From Symsagittifera roscoffensis (Eukaryota; Xenacoelomorpha; Acoela; Convolutidae), in contig NC_087062.1 in NCBI RefSeq assembly GCF_963678635.1, forward strand, positions 31,334,833 to 31,398,832: DNA of 64,000 bases. The letters are read 5' to 3'. Under the pieces are notes generated by a model that was given only the letters and a program-made list of their open reading frames with translations, did not search any database and was not told where the DNA came from. A program made the position numbers and the translations under genes. Shown in pieces: positions 11,389 through 25,400 of this stretch; position 1 is the stretch's first letter, and each line of letters opens with the position of its first letter.

Positions 11389-12735
11389 CTAGCGAATAGC
11401 AAGCGTTATCAGAGCGGAACAAACATTTTTTTATTTGGTTAACAACTTGTCTAACAGAATCTCTGAATTCTTTCGTCAAATATTTCGTCACATCTGTTTC
11501 GTCTTATGATGACAAATAGCCATTTTTTGAGCAGGTTTGCATTTTAAATACCCGTTCTATTCGAGGATTGTTTTTCATGTTTTTATACCTGTGCGCTTAA
11601 GCGAGCGTACTGTAATAGTACGGCTATTCTTTTTTCTACCCTAATTCGCGAATATTGGTTCCAACTTGTTTAACAGAATCACTTGTATTTTGGTTCATAA
11701 TAAATTTTTCGTGCGTCTCCAGCACGTAGCATGGAAGTGAAAAATACGCCTAGGACGGCAAAGTTTGTTAGTTTTGAACTGACCAGGAATTTTTTTTTCA
11801 AACGGGAAATATTTTTTATCAAAAACCGTCGGCCTATTGTTTGTCTGCTTATGTTTTGTCTGCTTAGTTACCACATCTTTAAATTGTTATTTTTAATACG
11901 CAATTTTCAGTGCAGTTACTTTTGTTGTGAATTACTCCTGTCAATACTAATTTTACTAGTCTTGACTTCGTATATTTTGCTGTTTTTTTTTCGCGGAAAC
12001 ATTTTATTCGATAAGAATGCTTTCAGCTTATATTTTATCGGCTTAATGACCCAATGTGGGGTCGTTTTCAAGGAATCATAATTTTTATTCTTTGTTTCAG
12101 ATCGACCGAGGAGCTTGAATTCTTAGAATATAATTATAGTTCAAAGTTTTTCATGACAAATGTTATGTTTTCGGTTCTATGGGAAATGATTCAAGTAATG
12201 TCGGTTTAGTTTCTGCTTGTTTTTTTTACGTTTTCATGAATCGACGTCGATTGTGTTTCTGAATGTGTTTTTCGCAAAAAGAACATGATTCCAGTTAAAC
12301 ATTTGAATTTTTTCAAGTTGCGGTTTTTGAAAGCTTTGGAAACATTTTATGGTCTAAATGGCTCTCTTTTCTGGTCTGCTAGTTATAAATTCAATCAATC
12401 ATCCGGTGCATCTGGGATAGAAGTAACCCATTTGCTTGAGACAGCAAATGCTTGTAATTCGAATCCGGTCGGGGCCTGTTTTTTGGCAGTTTTTGTAATT
12501 TTTGTGACTATTGTTCGTCGGGTTATGTTTATCGACTTAGTTCCCGTGACCCAATTTTTTTTGAAAGCTGAGCTTTCTTCTGAGCTGCTGTAACACCGCC
12601 ATGCTTGACGTCAAAGGCCGGAATATCGATTCCAGTGGGGACTTACTTTTTTCTGTCTGTCTGATTTTAATCAGTGTTTCATTTTTTAAAATCGCAAGTG
12701 AAGCAAAGCTCAGCTTTGCCTCTATGCAGATTGTG
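11389..12735 (+). repeat. Helentron-like repeat copy, possibly composite
   Basis: The left end resembles the family start (tagcgaatagcaagcg at 11389, then 'gttatcagagcgg'). A tRNA-like module near 11721-11800 shares 'agcatggaagtgaaaaatacgcctagg' wording with the copies at 29430, 39690 and 41606. The right end is ATCGCAAGT (12691-12699) followed by a good hairpin, GCAAAGCT-C-AGCTTTGC. An extra 'AAATTCG'-type phrase near 12460 (attcgaatccggtcgg) resembles a B box. This may therefore be two copies fused rather than one. Confidence 0.55.
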
Positions 12736-13614
12736 CTTTGACATTCGATTAGTAAAAAATTAACACTCTTGATGCTTTTTTAAATGATAAATTGAACCGA
12801 AAGAAGCTATTTGTGTCTAACCACAGTACATCATTGATGTAAATAAATAATAATAAAAGTTTACCAAGTCTGATTTTGTTTTTTTTTTTCGTGTTTTTTC
12901 CATATATAGATTTTTTCAGTGTTTTTTATATCGGCTCAGCCAACTCATAATGCATAATTTTAAGGCTGAATATGTTCGGAGCTCGGCTATTAATTTTCGA
13001 TTTTTTAAGGCTGCTTATGAACTTCTTTTTTCAACTGTTTTTTCAACATCTTTTTCAACTGTAGCCAGCAATTTTTTCAACATCATTTTCAGAATTTGTT
13101 TGCATTCCAATAGTTACAAAAAAACGAGTAAAAATTTGGTCTCAAGAAATGTTCCAACTCAATATATTGCAGATTATTACACTTGCGAACTTTAGTGACA
13201 TTTAGTGTTATACTACTTTTTCTAACCGAAGTCGCAAATATTGGTGACAGTTTGGGGCACCTTTACAGCTTTTTGATAGCATGTGCTTTGACATTCGAAT
13301 AAAAATAAGGTAACCCAGTTGATACATTTTAAATTCATCAAATGAACCGAAAAAAGCTATTTGTTCCAAATATTATAAAAATAATGAAAACTCGATTTAT
13401 CTCGCAATTTTTTGAAATGCATTATTTATACATAATTAAGTTTTTTGCTTTCCAGATTATTACATGCAAAGCGTGAATGCCTTCAGTTTGTTATATTCCA
13501 AACTAATATTTGCAAAATATGTTTATTTGTATTTGATGCCACTTTTGCTGCATCGGATGGCAATTTACCAGCATATGAAGCTGCTTTACTATAACTCGTT
13601 TTCGCCAATATTTA

Positions 13615-13676
13615 AGCGGTCGTGGCGTAGAGGGCAGGTTTGAAAGACTCCTATTCTCGGGAATCCAATACGTAGC
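13615..13676 (+). repeat. tRNA-like SINE module
   Basis: The segment reads GCGGTCGTGGCGTAGAGGGC and ends in 'cgggaatccaatac'. It has an A-box-like block near the start but only a poor B box, so it is a decayed tRNA-derived module rather than a functional tRNA gene. I saw no cloverleaf I could close. Confidence 0.35.
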
Positions 13677-15839
13677 ACCTAGTTTTATCCAGCCATGTCG
13701 AAAAAGTCCAAATGTTCACCTGTTTAAGAGTTTTACGCTATCTCTACAGGTTTCAGCTACAGTGTATATTTACATAGATATGCTTTGCAAATAAGCTACT
13801 GCTAATCTTCGGATTTTCATCAAGCATAGGTTTTGAGCCTAGTCGCATTGCTTATATTTCAGCGTGCATGTTTGAATTAGTTGATGCTTTGCAATGTTTA
13901 ATTTCATTTAATATATTTTTAAAACTTATAAGTTGGCTGTTTTGAGCATTTTTTCATACTTTTAATACTTTTTAGTTACCATACTCCGTTTCGGGCTATA
14001 CTTTTTGCTAATACTATTCTTAGTTTTTTTTGGAAGTTGAAGTAGCTCTTGAACTTGTTCACTGCTTCCTGTTGCATGGGTTCAGTTGGCTGTCCGCTGT
14101 TTGAAAAGCCTCCATTCTGCTCTGTTTGTGGCTATAGATACATGGTACTGTTAGTAGAAGCAGCAAGTTCAAGAAAGTTAAATGAACCGGCTACGAGGGC
14201 CTACGAATAGCGAGTTTTCGGGTCAATTTTATTTCGGCAGAGGAGATTTGACTGGAAACTAATTGATTACACAGTAGCAATTATGTTTGCTTGGCCGTGC
14301 AGGACCACGAAAGGATAAATATGTTAAAGGTCGCCATTGGTAACCTTCAGTACAAAGTGTTTGAAATTAAAGTTATAAATGTCTATGAATCACACGCTAT
14401 GGTAGTCTTCCGTAGCTTCTTGTTTTAAAACAAGTTTTTAAAAAGAATTTTGAACCGTGTCGTTTTTGTTTGAAAGAGCTTTTTCCTTTAAATCAAGAAA
14501 GAAATTACTTAGAAGAAATTCGTTTTTTAGTTTTTTTTTCTTTCTAAATAAAACTTCAACTGTTTCCTTTTCAATTGATTTTAATCTTTTTAAAAAAAAA
14601 CGTTTCTTCTAATTCCGGTTTGTATTCTTATTCTCTTGTGAATAAAACATTTCATCTTAATAATAATAAGGTGGTTTTATAAATCTTTTTTCAAAGAAAA
14701 TCTCAACTGATTTCGATTTGATTTCTTATAAAAAAGGTTTAAAATAGTTGTTTTTTGATAAATTTTTTTAAAAAGCCTTTCGAAGTTTGTAAAAAGCTCC
14801 CTTGGTTTGTGTCTTATTTAACCCTAAAACAAATTTCCGAATGGTTTATTTGTTACCAAAAATTTGAAAAATGCGTACAACCCAATTCAGTGTTTTTTCA
14901 AATAAAGTTTTTGGTTTCAAGTTTGGTTGAAAACGGTTCCGCATCAATTTGTTTATTGATTTTATTTATAAAAGCTTAGAAGTGATTTTTTTTCAGGTAG
15001 CTGGCAGCCATTTGTTCCTTTCTTGAGAAAAGGCTTTCCACTGTTTTGCTACTTTTTTCTTCAACAAGCCGCCATGCAGTGAATTATTTATTTTAAACAC
15101 TGATTTTTTCCTTGTTCGTCTTTAAAGCGATGCGCTGATTTTTAATTTCACTTTATTTCTTTTTTTTTCTTCTTTTATTTCTTTTTTTTTTTAATTTTAA
15201 AAGGTAAATTTCGCATTTATTTGTTCCTGTTTTATTCAAGTTTTTTCCAAAGCAATCATAGGACGTACTTTTAAAAAATTTTCTTGATCCTTGCGTCAAA
15301 TTTCTTCATTGTTACAAAAATTAACTTAGTGTTTTTTAAAACCTTTTTTTCCAAAAAAAATCAAACTTTAAATTTTATTTCACTAAGAAACACTTTTTTC
15401 TCGTTTAAAATTTAAAGTTTAGTGGTAATCATTTGGAATGCAGAAAATTCTGCACTAGATCGCTTGTTTTACTATTTTTTTAACCTTCTCTTATTTTAAT
15501 TTATCAACTGCTGTTTTGTCATATCGCTCGTGTTTGCGAAGTGCAGCTTTGCCTCTGTGTCGATTTGTTAAATGTCAATTTCTTGTTTTATTTTCTTTTT
15601 TTTCGCTTAAAACGGTTGTTTGTCATGAAAGGTTTCGGCTTACGTATATCGGCATATTTGTCTCCTTTAGCAGTGTATAAGAGAATAAAATATACGCAAA
15701 ATAGGTTTTTTACGCATTTGTGTTTCGCTGTGGGTTGAATTTTCAAAATGGTTTATTGTTCAACATATTTTTGACAACAAGCTTTTTTCAGCTCATAGCG
15801 CAAAGGTTTTGTCCAGGCTCAGATTTACTTTTCTGCGGT

Positions 15840-16090
15840 TTGACTGGAAGGCAAAGTCCACTATCGAACAAAAATGTAAAGGTCACGAAAAACGTGATCG
15901 ACTTTTAGTTCGGAGAGTGGCATTTATTTTTCTGATTTCCAAGCGAAATAAAAATTTTACCTCTTGATCTAGTTTTATTCAATTGGGTTCTTTTTTTTCG
16001 TCATAAAAGTTCCAGTATTCAATTGTTTTAGAAACTAAATGAGCTTGAAAGGCATCTATTTTTTCTTTGAATTACGAAAATAGAGATTTT
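15840..16090 (+). repeat. Dispersed repeat family 2, copy a
   Basis: The shared core is 'ccactatcgaac', then 'aaaggTCACGAAAAACGTGATCGACTT'-like wording around a 5-bp stem hairpin (TCACG-AAAAA-CGTGA). A 'ttcc(c/a)agcgaaataaaa' block and a 'ccagtattcaattgttttagaa' block follow. The same series occurs near 24100, 25090, 34300, 34610 and 47790, which shows it is a dispersed element. Confidence 0.65.
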
Positions 16091-16310
16091 TCCAAAAAAG
16101 TAAGTCATTATTTTTTCTGCACTTTCGTTCACTGACTCTTTTGCAGCTGTCTGATGGCTATGTTTGATTTAGTTTTGGCTGTTTGAACATCTGAAACTGC
16201 ACAGCGTATGTGACTAGTTGAAACCCTGTTGCTATTATTTGTTGAAATGTGATTTTCAATTCACTTTTTAATTTGCTGTTTTGTCTTATAATGCGTTAAC
16301 ATAATTCTTC

Positions 16311-16365
16311 GGCCAAGTGGAAGAGTGGCTGAATCGTTCGACAGGGTGAAGGTCACACCTAATGA
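16311..16365 (+). repeat. tRNA-like module upstream of RAD50
   Basis: The segment GGCCAAGTGGAAGAGTGGCT resembles the 5' half of a Leu/Ser-type tRNA with an A box. The B box is weak. It lies about 250 bp upstream of the RAD50 start codon and fits the other tRNA-derived modules in this window. I do not call it a functional tRNA. Confidence 0.35.
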
Positions 16366-16623
16366 TTTCACAAATGAAATTGTTTTCCTCGCGTTTCTTG
16401 CAATAAACTAAGCAGATATGCTAAAATTGTTATCGACACATTTCAAGTCAAAATTTGTGATTGGTGTTGTTTTTATAAAATGTGCTTTTAAAGAATTGAT
16501 TGTTTTTTTTTCGTGAAATTGTTCATGAATTGTTATACATCATATCTGTAGTGTCGGAAATGATGATCTTTTGAAATGTGTTTTCAGAAAATTGATTGTT
16601 GAAATTTGCATGTGGTGGATCTA

Positions 16624-16772
16624 ATGTCTTCATTTGACAAATTATCAGTGCAAGGTGTGAGGTCTTTCGGGCCCAAAGAGGTGGATAGACAGCAAGTCAA
16701 GTTCGACTCCCCGCTCACCATCATTGTGGGAAGAAATGGTTGCGGAAAGACCACGATAATCGAAAGTCTCCG
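16624..16772 (+). CDS. RAD50: RAD50 exon 1
   Basis: Encodes residues 1-49 and two bases of codon 50. It carries the conserved GVRSFG strand and Walker A. The donor is gtaatt. An 'tttcag' at about 16580 could be the acceptor of a 5' untranslated exon, but this cannot be shown from sequence alone. Confidence 0.95.
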
Positions 16773-19413
16773 GTAATTAAGATGTCAATTTTTTTGTAGC
16801 TTTATAACCGTTGCGATTAGCAAGTGTTATTAAATTGGATAGTCTTCACGTTACTCAAGGGTATTGCAATCGGGTACTAGACTTTTTCCCGTAAATAACT
16901 TTAGGCACAGGACCAGGGGCGGATCTGGGATTTTCTCGAGGGGGGGCGGATTTTCAAAAAATTTTCGAAAATTTTGACGACCTTTTTTTTTTAGGTTGAC
17001 CAAATAGATTTTTTCCGAGCTTTTTTTTCGATTAAGAATGTTTTTTTTTCTTTCGATTAATTCTCTTTGGTCAGCGAATTATTCGGCTTAATTCTCTTTC
17101 GGCTTGGTTACAGCTTGGTAAGTTTTCTTCTGATTCTATTTTTAGCTTCTATTGTTTTGGTGTGAGTTTTTGATACTTTTTATCCGTTTTGATACGTTTT
17201 TTTTTTCGTTTTAGTGGCTGTTTTGTATTGTATTGTATTGTTATTGCGATTGAATTAGGTCAAAGTAAGGCAAAGTTTGGGATTCGACCCACTGACTTAT
17301 CAAAGGGTCCTCCCTTTGCTGCTACAAAGCTGATTTAAATTATCAGGATAAAACGAAAAAAAAACTTGAAATTTAAAACTCATTTTTCTCAAATTATGTT
17401 GACTTTAGACAAAAAATGATGGAGACAAAAATTGCGTAGAATTTCAGCAGAATTAATATTTTTGATTTTTTTGTGAAATTCTTGACCAAAACTTTAATCC
17501 AAAACGGCTCATTTTAAGTTTGGGAGACCTCAGAAAATCAATTTGGTCAATCTAAAAAACAACTGACAAAAATTTCGATTTTTTTTTAAAAACCCTACAT
17601 CTGCCCCTGATCGGAACAACAAAATTTCTTTTAACTCTTTTAAATTTGTTCTCTGATAATTGATTTTTAGCTCGCCTTAACTAAAGAGAACAGTTTTCCC
17701 CTGGATTTTTTCAACTTCTGTCTTTCCGTTTTTTCGACTTCGTGTAATAAAAAAATCAATCATTAAACTATATTGATTTGTTTGGTAAATATAATCATAT
17801 AGTCAACGCTGTTCTGCATAAACAGCCGCAATCTTTAATGCGCATGTACCATATGGAAATTTTTCAGAGTTATTTCCTATTCTGTCCTATCTGCAAAATG
17901 GTCACTCCAGTTTACTCCTTTCAGATTCCACTTGTTTCAGATTCTTTTCTATTCATTTGCTCTAGTTACATCACGTCAGGTGAGTTGCCTCCTGGAACAA
18001 AGGGTGCGCAATTCATACACGATCCAAAGATAGCACGGGAGACAGAGACCAAGGCTCAAGTGAGACTCAAGTTCAACGACGTAGCCGGAAAACCAGCGAC
18101 AGTACGTTTTCCACAGCATATCAATTTCTCGTAATTTTTGTGCTGACCGAATTGGTACTTCTTTTTTTTCGGCAATTTTTGACCTTCCTTTTTGGTATAG
18201 AAAGCCCGGTCAATGAAATTTGATTGAAAGGCACAAAATGCAGCGCGCATTGTAAAATTGGCCATATTCGGTCATTGTAAGTAAATAATGTTTGATGAAG
18301 CGGGTTTTGTATAAATTATCCATATCAAAGCATGTCGGCTTATTGATTTTTCTCGATTGATAGGTGACTCGCAACATGCAGGTAGTGCAGAAACAGAAGA
18401 AAGCAGAGTTCAAAACTATCGAAGGCGTGATTAGCCGACTGGACAGTGCCACTGGTCAGATCGAGAGCAGCATGAGTAGCAAGTGTGCAGATATAGATAA
18501 AGAAATGACAGTTAGTTTGGGGGTGAGCAAAGCAGTGCTGAATAATGTCATCTTCTGCCACCAGGAGGACTCCAACTGGCCCCTGGATGATGGGAAGAGT
18601 GTCAAGTCTAAGTTTGACGAAATATTCGCAGCATCAAGGTACATGGTTCTAATCATTCAGAACCGCGTTTTCATTCAATTGAAATGGTCTTCTTATCAAT
18701 AAAAAACTTATAGCTTAATTTGTGATAAAGTTTATTCGCAAATGCATTTCAAACCATCGCGATTCTTCACTTGAATCAACTTCGTATCTGGAAGCCATTT
18801 TTAATTTGGCAACTCTTAGCTTCGTTTTTTCCCGTGGTTTTGCTTATTGGCTCTTAAATTTAAATCAAGTACGTGTTTAATTTTTACGCTACAGAATTTA
18901 TTTTGTTTTGCTACTAGCAAAGGTATTGCGACCGGGTACAGAACATTTCCCATAACTTTTACCAGAGGTGGTACTGATTCTTTGAAAACTCGAACAGTTT
19001 CCAGATTGGTCTTTTGTTTACTTTACTTAAGTTATTTATTAGTCAATAACGAGCTGCGTACTAATCATTCGCTGCATGCAATTACCAAGGTAATAAATTC
19101 TAAGTCGAGTTTTCAATTTGCCGATAAAGTATTAGGATCACGGATCCTACAATTCCATTGACTGTGCGTGGAGTTTGTCAAGTGTGCTAACTTGACTTCA
19201 ATGTTTTTATGTAACTTTTAGTCAAATTTGGTGCTCAATAATAGAATATAGATTGATTATTTTTTTACTTTTGAAAAAAATTTCGGAATGCGAAGTTACG
19301 GTTTTTCAAATAGTCAAAAAAAAATTTTAAATTATTTCACACCATATACTTTTGTAACACAAGTGATCCGAAGCTCAGCTTCGCCTCTCTCTCTCTCTCT
19401 CTCCCTCTTTCTC

Positions 19414-19455
<42 letters not shown>

Positions 19456-22400
19456 GAACATTTTTCTTCAAAGGTACATCAAGGCCATAGATGAGCTAAA
19501 GAAGGTGCGCAAAGTGATCAGTGAGACAGCCAGGAGTGCAGAATTGGAGGCGGGATTCCTCCTGGCCAACAAAAACAAGTGGAAGGAGCTGCAGACACTC
19601 AAGCAGAACAGCGAACAGAAGATGGTCGACATCAGTTACAGGTATATTGGCTTTTCTTAGTTTTACCGTAGGAGAGTTTTTATTTTGCCCATTGAGCTTG
19701 AGCTAATATATAATTACGCTTGCGATTAGCAAGCCTTATCAAATTGGACTAGTTTAACAAAACCAGTTGAATCACTTCTTATGCTGCTGACATGCTCTAT
19801 TTCATGAAAATTCAAATTTAACTAGTTACTACTCATGCTATATCTAGAAACCATTGTATGTATAATTTTAGAGTTTTGATACTGATGGTTTATTTTTCTA
19901 CTGATGGTTTTTTTTCGGCTTCATGGTAGTCGACTTAAGCTCTGTCGTTTCAGTTTCCAAATTATGTAGTCTTCTTTGCATACGCTACTTATAGAGCTAT
20001 CGTGGATCCGATGTGGGCGTTACTTGAAATTTTTTTCTGTTTTTTGACGAAATTTAGGCTGAGTTTCAGCTTATTGGATGGCGGCTTCAATTCTGTCGGC
20101 TTATTTAGCGATTTGTTTCCTTGAAATATCCTGTAGTATTTTTGGTATCAATAAAACTCTGGCACCAATTTTTTGAATTTCTTATTTCAATGCCACTTGA
20201 ATAAATTAATATTGAAAAAATGATTCTGTTTTTTTCGTTTTTCCTCTTCCTTCGCCATTTGTAACCTAGTTCGAAGTTCTGTTTGCTAATTTTTTAGCGC
20301 CTTGCTGCATTAATCCTATAATTTTTGAATCGCAAGTGATGTGAAACTCAGTTTCGCCTCTGCGTTAAAAGTTTGGATTTATTTGAGTTACCATAATGGA
20401 ACTGAGCAGGGAAAGACATACCACCCCTCCCTCAGGGGCTCGACCCCCTGGTCACCCGTCTTCTGCTTTTGGTGCTATTTTACGCGATTCATTTTTTGTT
20501 GCTGTTTTTGATGCTGTTTTTGTTGACCATATTTTGAACTATTTAAGAGATCCTTTTTTTGTCGATGAACGTGGAATTTTTCTAAATTTGCTCTGGGTTC
20601 ATTTTGTACTAAATTTGAGAAAAGCGAGCTCCAAAAAACGCAATTTTGATCGAATCTTTTTAATGAAGTGCCTTACTAGTCATTTTTGGTCTCTTTAAAA
20701 TGTATGTGGCATTTATTTTGCCGTTTTAGAGTCTTCAGTGTTTCGAGAGAATTCAAAAAATCCATTTGGTTGAACTAAAATAAACTCCGTCCGTACTCCC
20801 TCGAAATTCCTAGATCCTTCCCTAAACCAGCGTAATTTGGGTGTTCATTTTCTAAATGAAACTTTGATGCAATTTTGAGATAATATTCCTGGAAATTATC
20901 CAGTAAGTATGAATGAGGTACCTACGTTATAAATGGTCTTCTATTAGAATTAGTTATGGCTTATTACTGAATAGAACGTTGATAAGCGAGTAAGCAACCA
21001 GGTTAGATTGTTGTTATTTTTTTTGCAGAAAGGAAACTTTGGACGACCAAAGGCAAGTGAGTGAAGACCGATTAGCAGCAATATCAGAACAACTCAAAGA
21101 AATCAACAGAATAGCGGCTAAACGAGACGCACTATCGACCAAAATAGACGAGAAGAAACATGCGATCCAACAAATGAAGAATAGTTTGCAATCTTGTGGA
21201 GGAATGTTTGATGGGACGGACGACGAGTTGAACGACCTGATCGAAAACCATGACGTCATTTCCGCGAAACGGAAGAAAACGGTGAACGAATTAAGTAATC
21301 AGTTGAACGACGATAACAAGAAAATTGAAAGACTTTCAGAGGAAATTGACCGGAAAAAATCAGAGTTGAACAACTTGAAAACGGAATTGGCCCTACATGA
21401 AAAAGATTGTACTAACCGTGATCATCTTATTTCGCAGCTAGCAAGAGATTTTAATTTAAGTGGGTTTGAGGTTCCATTAGACCAAGATGATCGGTCAAGA
21501 TTTAAAGCGCTCATGACCGATAAATTGAGAGAATTAGGACGAAAAAAGGAAAATGAGAAAAATAGGTATTCGAGGGAAGAAAAAGAAGCTCAGGAAAAAA
21601 TTGATAAGTTTATGCTTGATCTTGCTCAATGTGACGAGGCAATAAAACGTGAATCAGATGACTTAAATCAAGCTAAAAATATCAAAATGCAATCCGAAAA
21701 ACAGTTAAATGACATTCAGAGAAGTGCCTCTAAAATATTAAACCTCAAATCTCAAGTTGAGAAATCAAAGAGAAAACAAGAGGAGCATGAACAAAGTATG
21801 GACATAAATGACATGGATAGGAAACGAGAAAATTTCAAGTCAAAAGTTGATGCGAACGAACAGAAATTGAAACATCTTAGCGACGAATTGAATGAATCGT
21901 ATAAAAACTTGGCTTTAGTTGAATCAATAACAAATCTGAAAGCTGCAATTAAATCAAAAGAAAAGTCAAATGATACCATTATCAGCAAAAGGGAAGACGA
22001 TCTCATTACGATTTTGGATTGTTTGCCAGAAAAAGAGTTGAAAGCTAAAATAACAAAAGCACTTGAAATGAAAACTGCAGAATTAGCTAATGCTTCGAAG
22101 GTCTTCAACGAAAAGCACCTAAAACTACAGTCACTGAAGTTTCAGAAAACTGCAACATCTGAGAAGTTGAACAAGATAAACAGTGAAAAGATGAAGATTG
22201 AGGGCGAAATTGAAGTTGGCGAAGATTTTGAAAAGCAGATGGAAAAGGTTAATCAAGAAATGAAAGAAATCCAGGACAAAATTGGCTACTTAAAAGGAAG
22301 TTCAGCTGTATACTCACATTACTGTGCCAAATTGAAGGAAAAGTCTCCGAAGTGCCCTGTATGTTTTCGAGGCTTTGAAGCAGGGTCAGGGGCGTCGGCA

Positions 22401-25400
22401 AGAGAATCGGCCGATCGGCTGCAGGAATTGAAAAACCGAGTACCTAGTTCGCTGAAAACCGAGGAACAAAAACTGAAAACGAAGGAAACTCAACTGAAGA
22501 AGTTATACGACAGCAAACATTTGTACGCAAAGTATGAAGATATTACTCAAGAAATCCCTGAGTTAAGAAAACAAATAGAAATTGATTCGCTCGAAATTGC
22601 CTCGTTGGCACGAGAAGTTGAAGATGAACAACAGAAAAAGGATTTTGTTCAAAGTGACGTCACGATGTTGCAAGACTCAATTGCAGACGCTTCAGAATGG
22701 GATCGAAACCAAAGGGATTTAGTTGATTTAAAGGAATCTTTGAAAAGTGAAGAAATAAAACTAAATTATACTGGGAGTTTAAAAGGTACGAAAGAAATAG
22801 AAGCTGAGAAAAATAAGATAGAAAAATTTCTTAAAACAGTGAAAGAGGATTTGGAAGAAGTAGTGTCAAAAATCGATTCGTTCACGAAGGCGAAAGCAAA
22901 GTTGCACGAAGAAACTTTGCGACTGGAACAAGATTTGGTCGAATTGAGTTCGACAAATCAAAGAGCGGATCAGATTTCGGAGAAAGTGAAGGAGCTTGAA
23001 CAGAAATGTGTCCAATTGGCAGAAAGTGTTCGGGCCAATAGGGCTAAAGTTAGTCCGCTTAGGGAGAAATTGGAATCGGCTAAAGTAGAAAAGGTAAGAA
23101 ATTTTTGCATATAATAAAATCAAATTTGAAGCCTAGGTTTTTCGTTTATATTTTACAACGGGTCTTTATGCCTGACTATTTAGACTTAGTTTTCAGGCGA
23201 ATCTTGTAAGAGAAAAAGAGAGAGTTCTGAATAAACTTACGGATGAAGATTCAAACTGCGCCGCCAAACTGAAACAGATATCTGAAATTGCAAGCAAAAT
23301 CAACTCGTTTGACTTTGACCAGAAGAAGGCTACTTTTGATGATACAGAAAGCCAAGTTGGGGAGAATGAAATTCAACTGAAGAAATCAAAGGTCAGGCTG
23401 AGTGAAGGTCAAAGTAAGGTGGATCGATTGAAGAGTGAGGTTGCGAACGAAGCTATGCAAAGGAGAGCATATGATGACAATTTGAACCTCAGACTTGCCA
23501 TGCAGGAAAAGTATGTTGTTTCATCCAAGACAGTGCCCAGTAATTTTGACTTTAATTTTGATTTTTTTCTCAGTTTTAACTCAAACGAATAGATAATAGG
23601 GTTTTTAAATAGGGTTAAACTCAGTTTTAACGAATAGATAATAGGGTTTTTTTAGCTAGAAAGTGATTCGTTACAACGAGGCTTTTAAATATGGTTCGTC
23701 GTAAAGAAATCAATGAAAGTTGATTTGCTTGAAGCGGATGAGTTTAATCAGGCATTGAAAATCCAAAATATGTTTTTCAAATCTGTGCAACAGACAGATA
23801 GTTCTGACTCAATGAAGGCATCTATTGATTAAAGACTTGAAGCTATTGAATTATTGTGAAGTTCAAATCTGTTAAAAAATGCCTTATTCTCTAGGTCTAA
23901 ACTGCACCAGGAGCTCACAGATGTGGATAAGTCGATGGGGCGAACTGGAAAAACGGGAGGATCCTTGCAACGAGAATACGAACAGCTGCTGCAGGTCCGA
24001 ATCATTCATACGAAAACGAACTTTAATTATCAGATTTGTTCACGCTCAGATTTCATGTTTCGCTGAATTCTTGTTGAGTTCAGTTCATTTCTCTGTTTAA
24101 AAGGAGGACAAACTCCACTATCGAACGGTGGAAGTTTAAAGTTTACAAAAAACGTGATTGACTTCTAATTTTGAAAAAGGAATTTAGTTATTAGATTTCC
24201 CAGCGAAATAAAAAAAGTAGCTATTTATTCAGTTTTATCAAGTTGGGTTAATTTTATCAAAAAAAAAATCTCAAAAATGAATTGTTCTAGAAGTTCAAAG
24301 AGCTGTTAGAGCATCTATGCTTTCTTGGAAATTCGAAGACTTGAGAGATTTTTTCGGAAAATAAGTCAAAAATTTATCTGTTTACTTGCTGTTGGCTATG
24401 CTTACTTTTAGGAAGAAGGAAGAATATTATTTTTGTATTAGTATGAACCTTCTTTTTTGCTAATCTAGTTTGCAAATGAAATTGTTCATTAAAAGTGTTC
24501 ACTTATTTGGTGGCGTTTTTGCTATAATCACGATCTGTAGCATTGGAAATTTCATAGCATCTGTTCTCTGCTTCATTTGTGGATAATGTCTGCGATTTGT
24601 TAAGCAGCCGTGGCTGAGTTGTTAGTGCCTGAGACTCTTATTTTCTAGTTTGCAGATCGAATCCTAGACGTAGACGAGTTATAACTAATTCGAAGCTTAC
24701 TTTTTACTTTTTTACTTTTTTTTTACTTGTTTTTGCTTATTATATAGCTGCTTTGCCGCCTCTGTGTCCAATTTGGTATGATAGCAAAACATTGTGACCG
24801 CTTTCTCTCGACAGGGTTTTTTTTCATTTTTTGTTGTAGTAGGTCGGCTTCAATATGATATATAAGTTGACCACATCTGCCACATATTTGTCGTACCTAT
24901 TTTTGCGTGAAAAAAAAAATCGAATCAAATTTTTCCGCGTCATTTGTCTGGAATAGTTTGTTTAGAGTCGACGAACGCAGTGAAGACTCTTATATAATTC
25001 GCCATGATTTATTTTGTTGCTCAAAGTTAGTTGTTTTCGCGGGTTGACTTTTAATTCCTTTTATAGTTCAGTTCGTTTCCTTTGTTCAAGGCAAGGAAAA
25101 CTCCACTGTCGAACAGCAAAAGTGTCGAGTCACGATAAATGTGATCCACTTCGTTTGGAAAAGTATTTTTTTATTTTTAGGTTTCCCAGCGAAAAACTCA
25201 TGCTAGTATTTTTTCTGTTTTACTCTGTTCATTGAATTTTCCAACTGCCTGTTGGCTATGTTTTCTTTGAAATTGGAAAGTTGACATTTAGGCAAAAAAC
25301 AAGTCAGTGTTTTTTGTTTTGCGTTCTTTGACTCTTTTCCCACGGTCTGAAATTTTCTCGGATGAGGATAGCGGAAAGTAGTTTATGATGATGGGCAACA

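Larger units (their letters stand above)
12736..16310. other. Gene-free stretch with dispersed repeats
   Basis: No coding region is supported. A tRNA-like module lies near 13615-13676 (A box tggcgtagagggcag). A right end of the Helentron-like family (atatcgctcgtg...gcgaagtgcagctttgc) lies at 15521-15555. A copy of the second repeat family lies at about 15840-16090. Much of 14440-15480 is T-rich low-complexity sequence. Confidence 0.5.

Noticed and set aside
16914-16940. Reading the CAGGGGCGGATCT phrases as regulatory GC boxes
   Set aside because: They are the terminal inverted repeats of hAT-like MITEs and recur with the same internal sequence elsewhere in the window.
24604-24670. Functional tRNA gene
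   Set aside because: A- and B-box-like blocks are present, but the acceptor stem does not close and similar degenerate modules occur in dispersed repeats.
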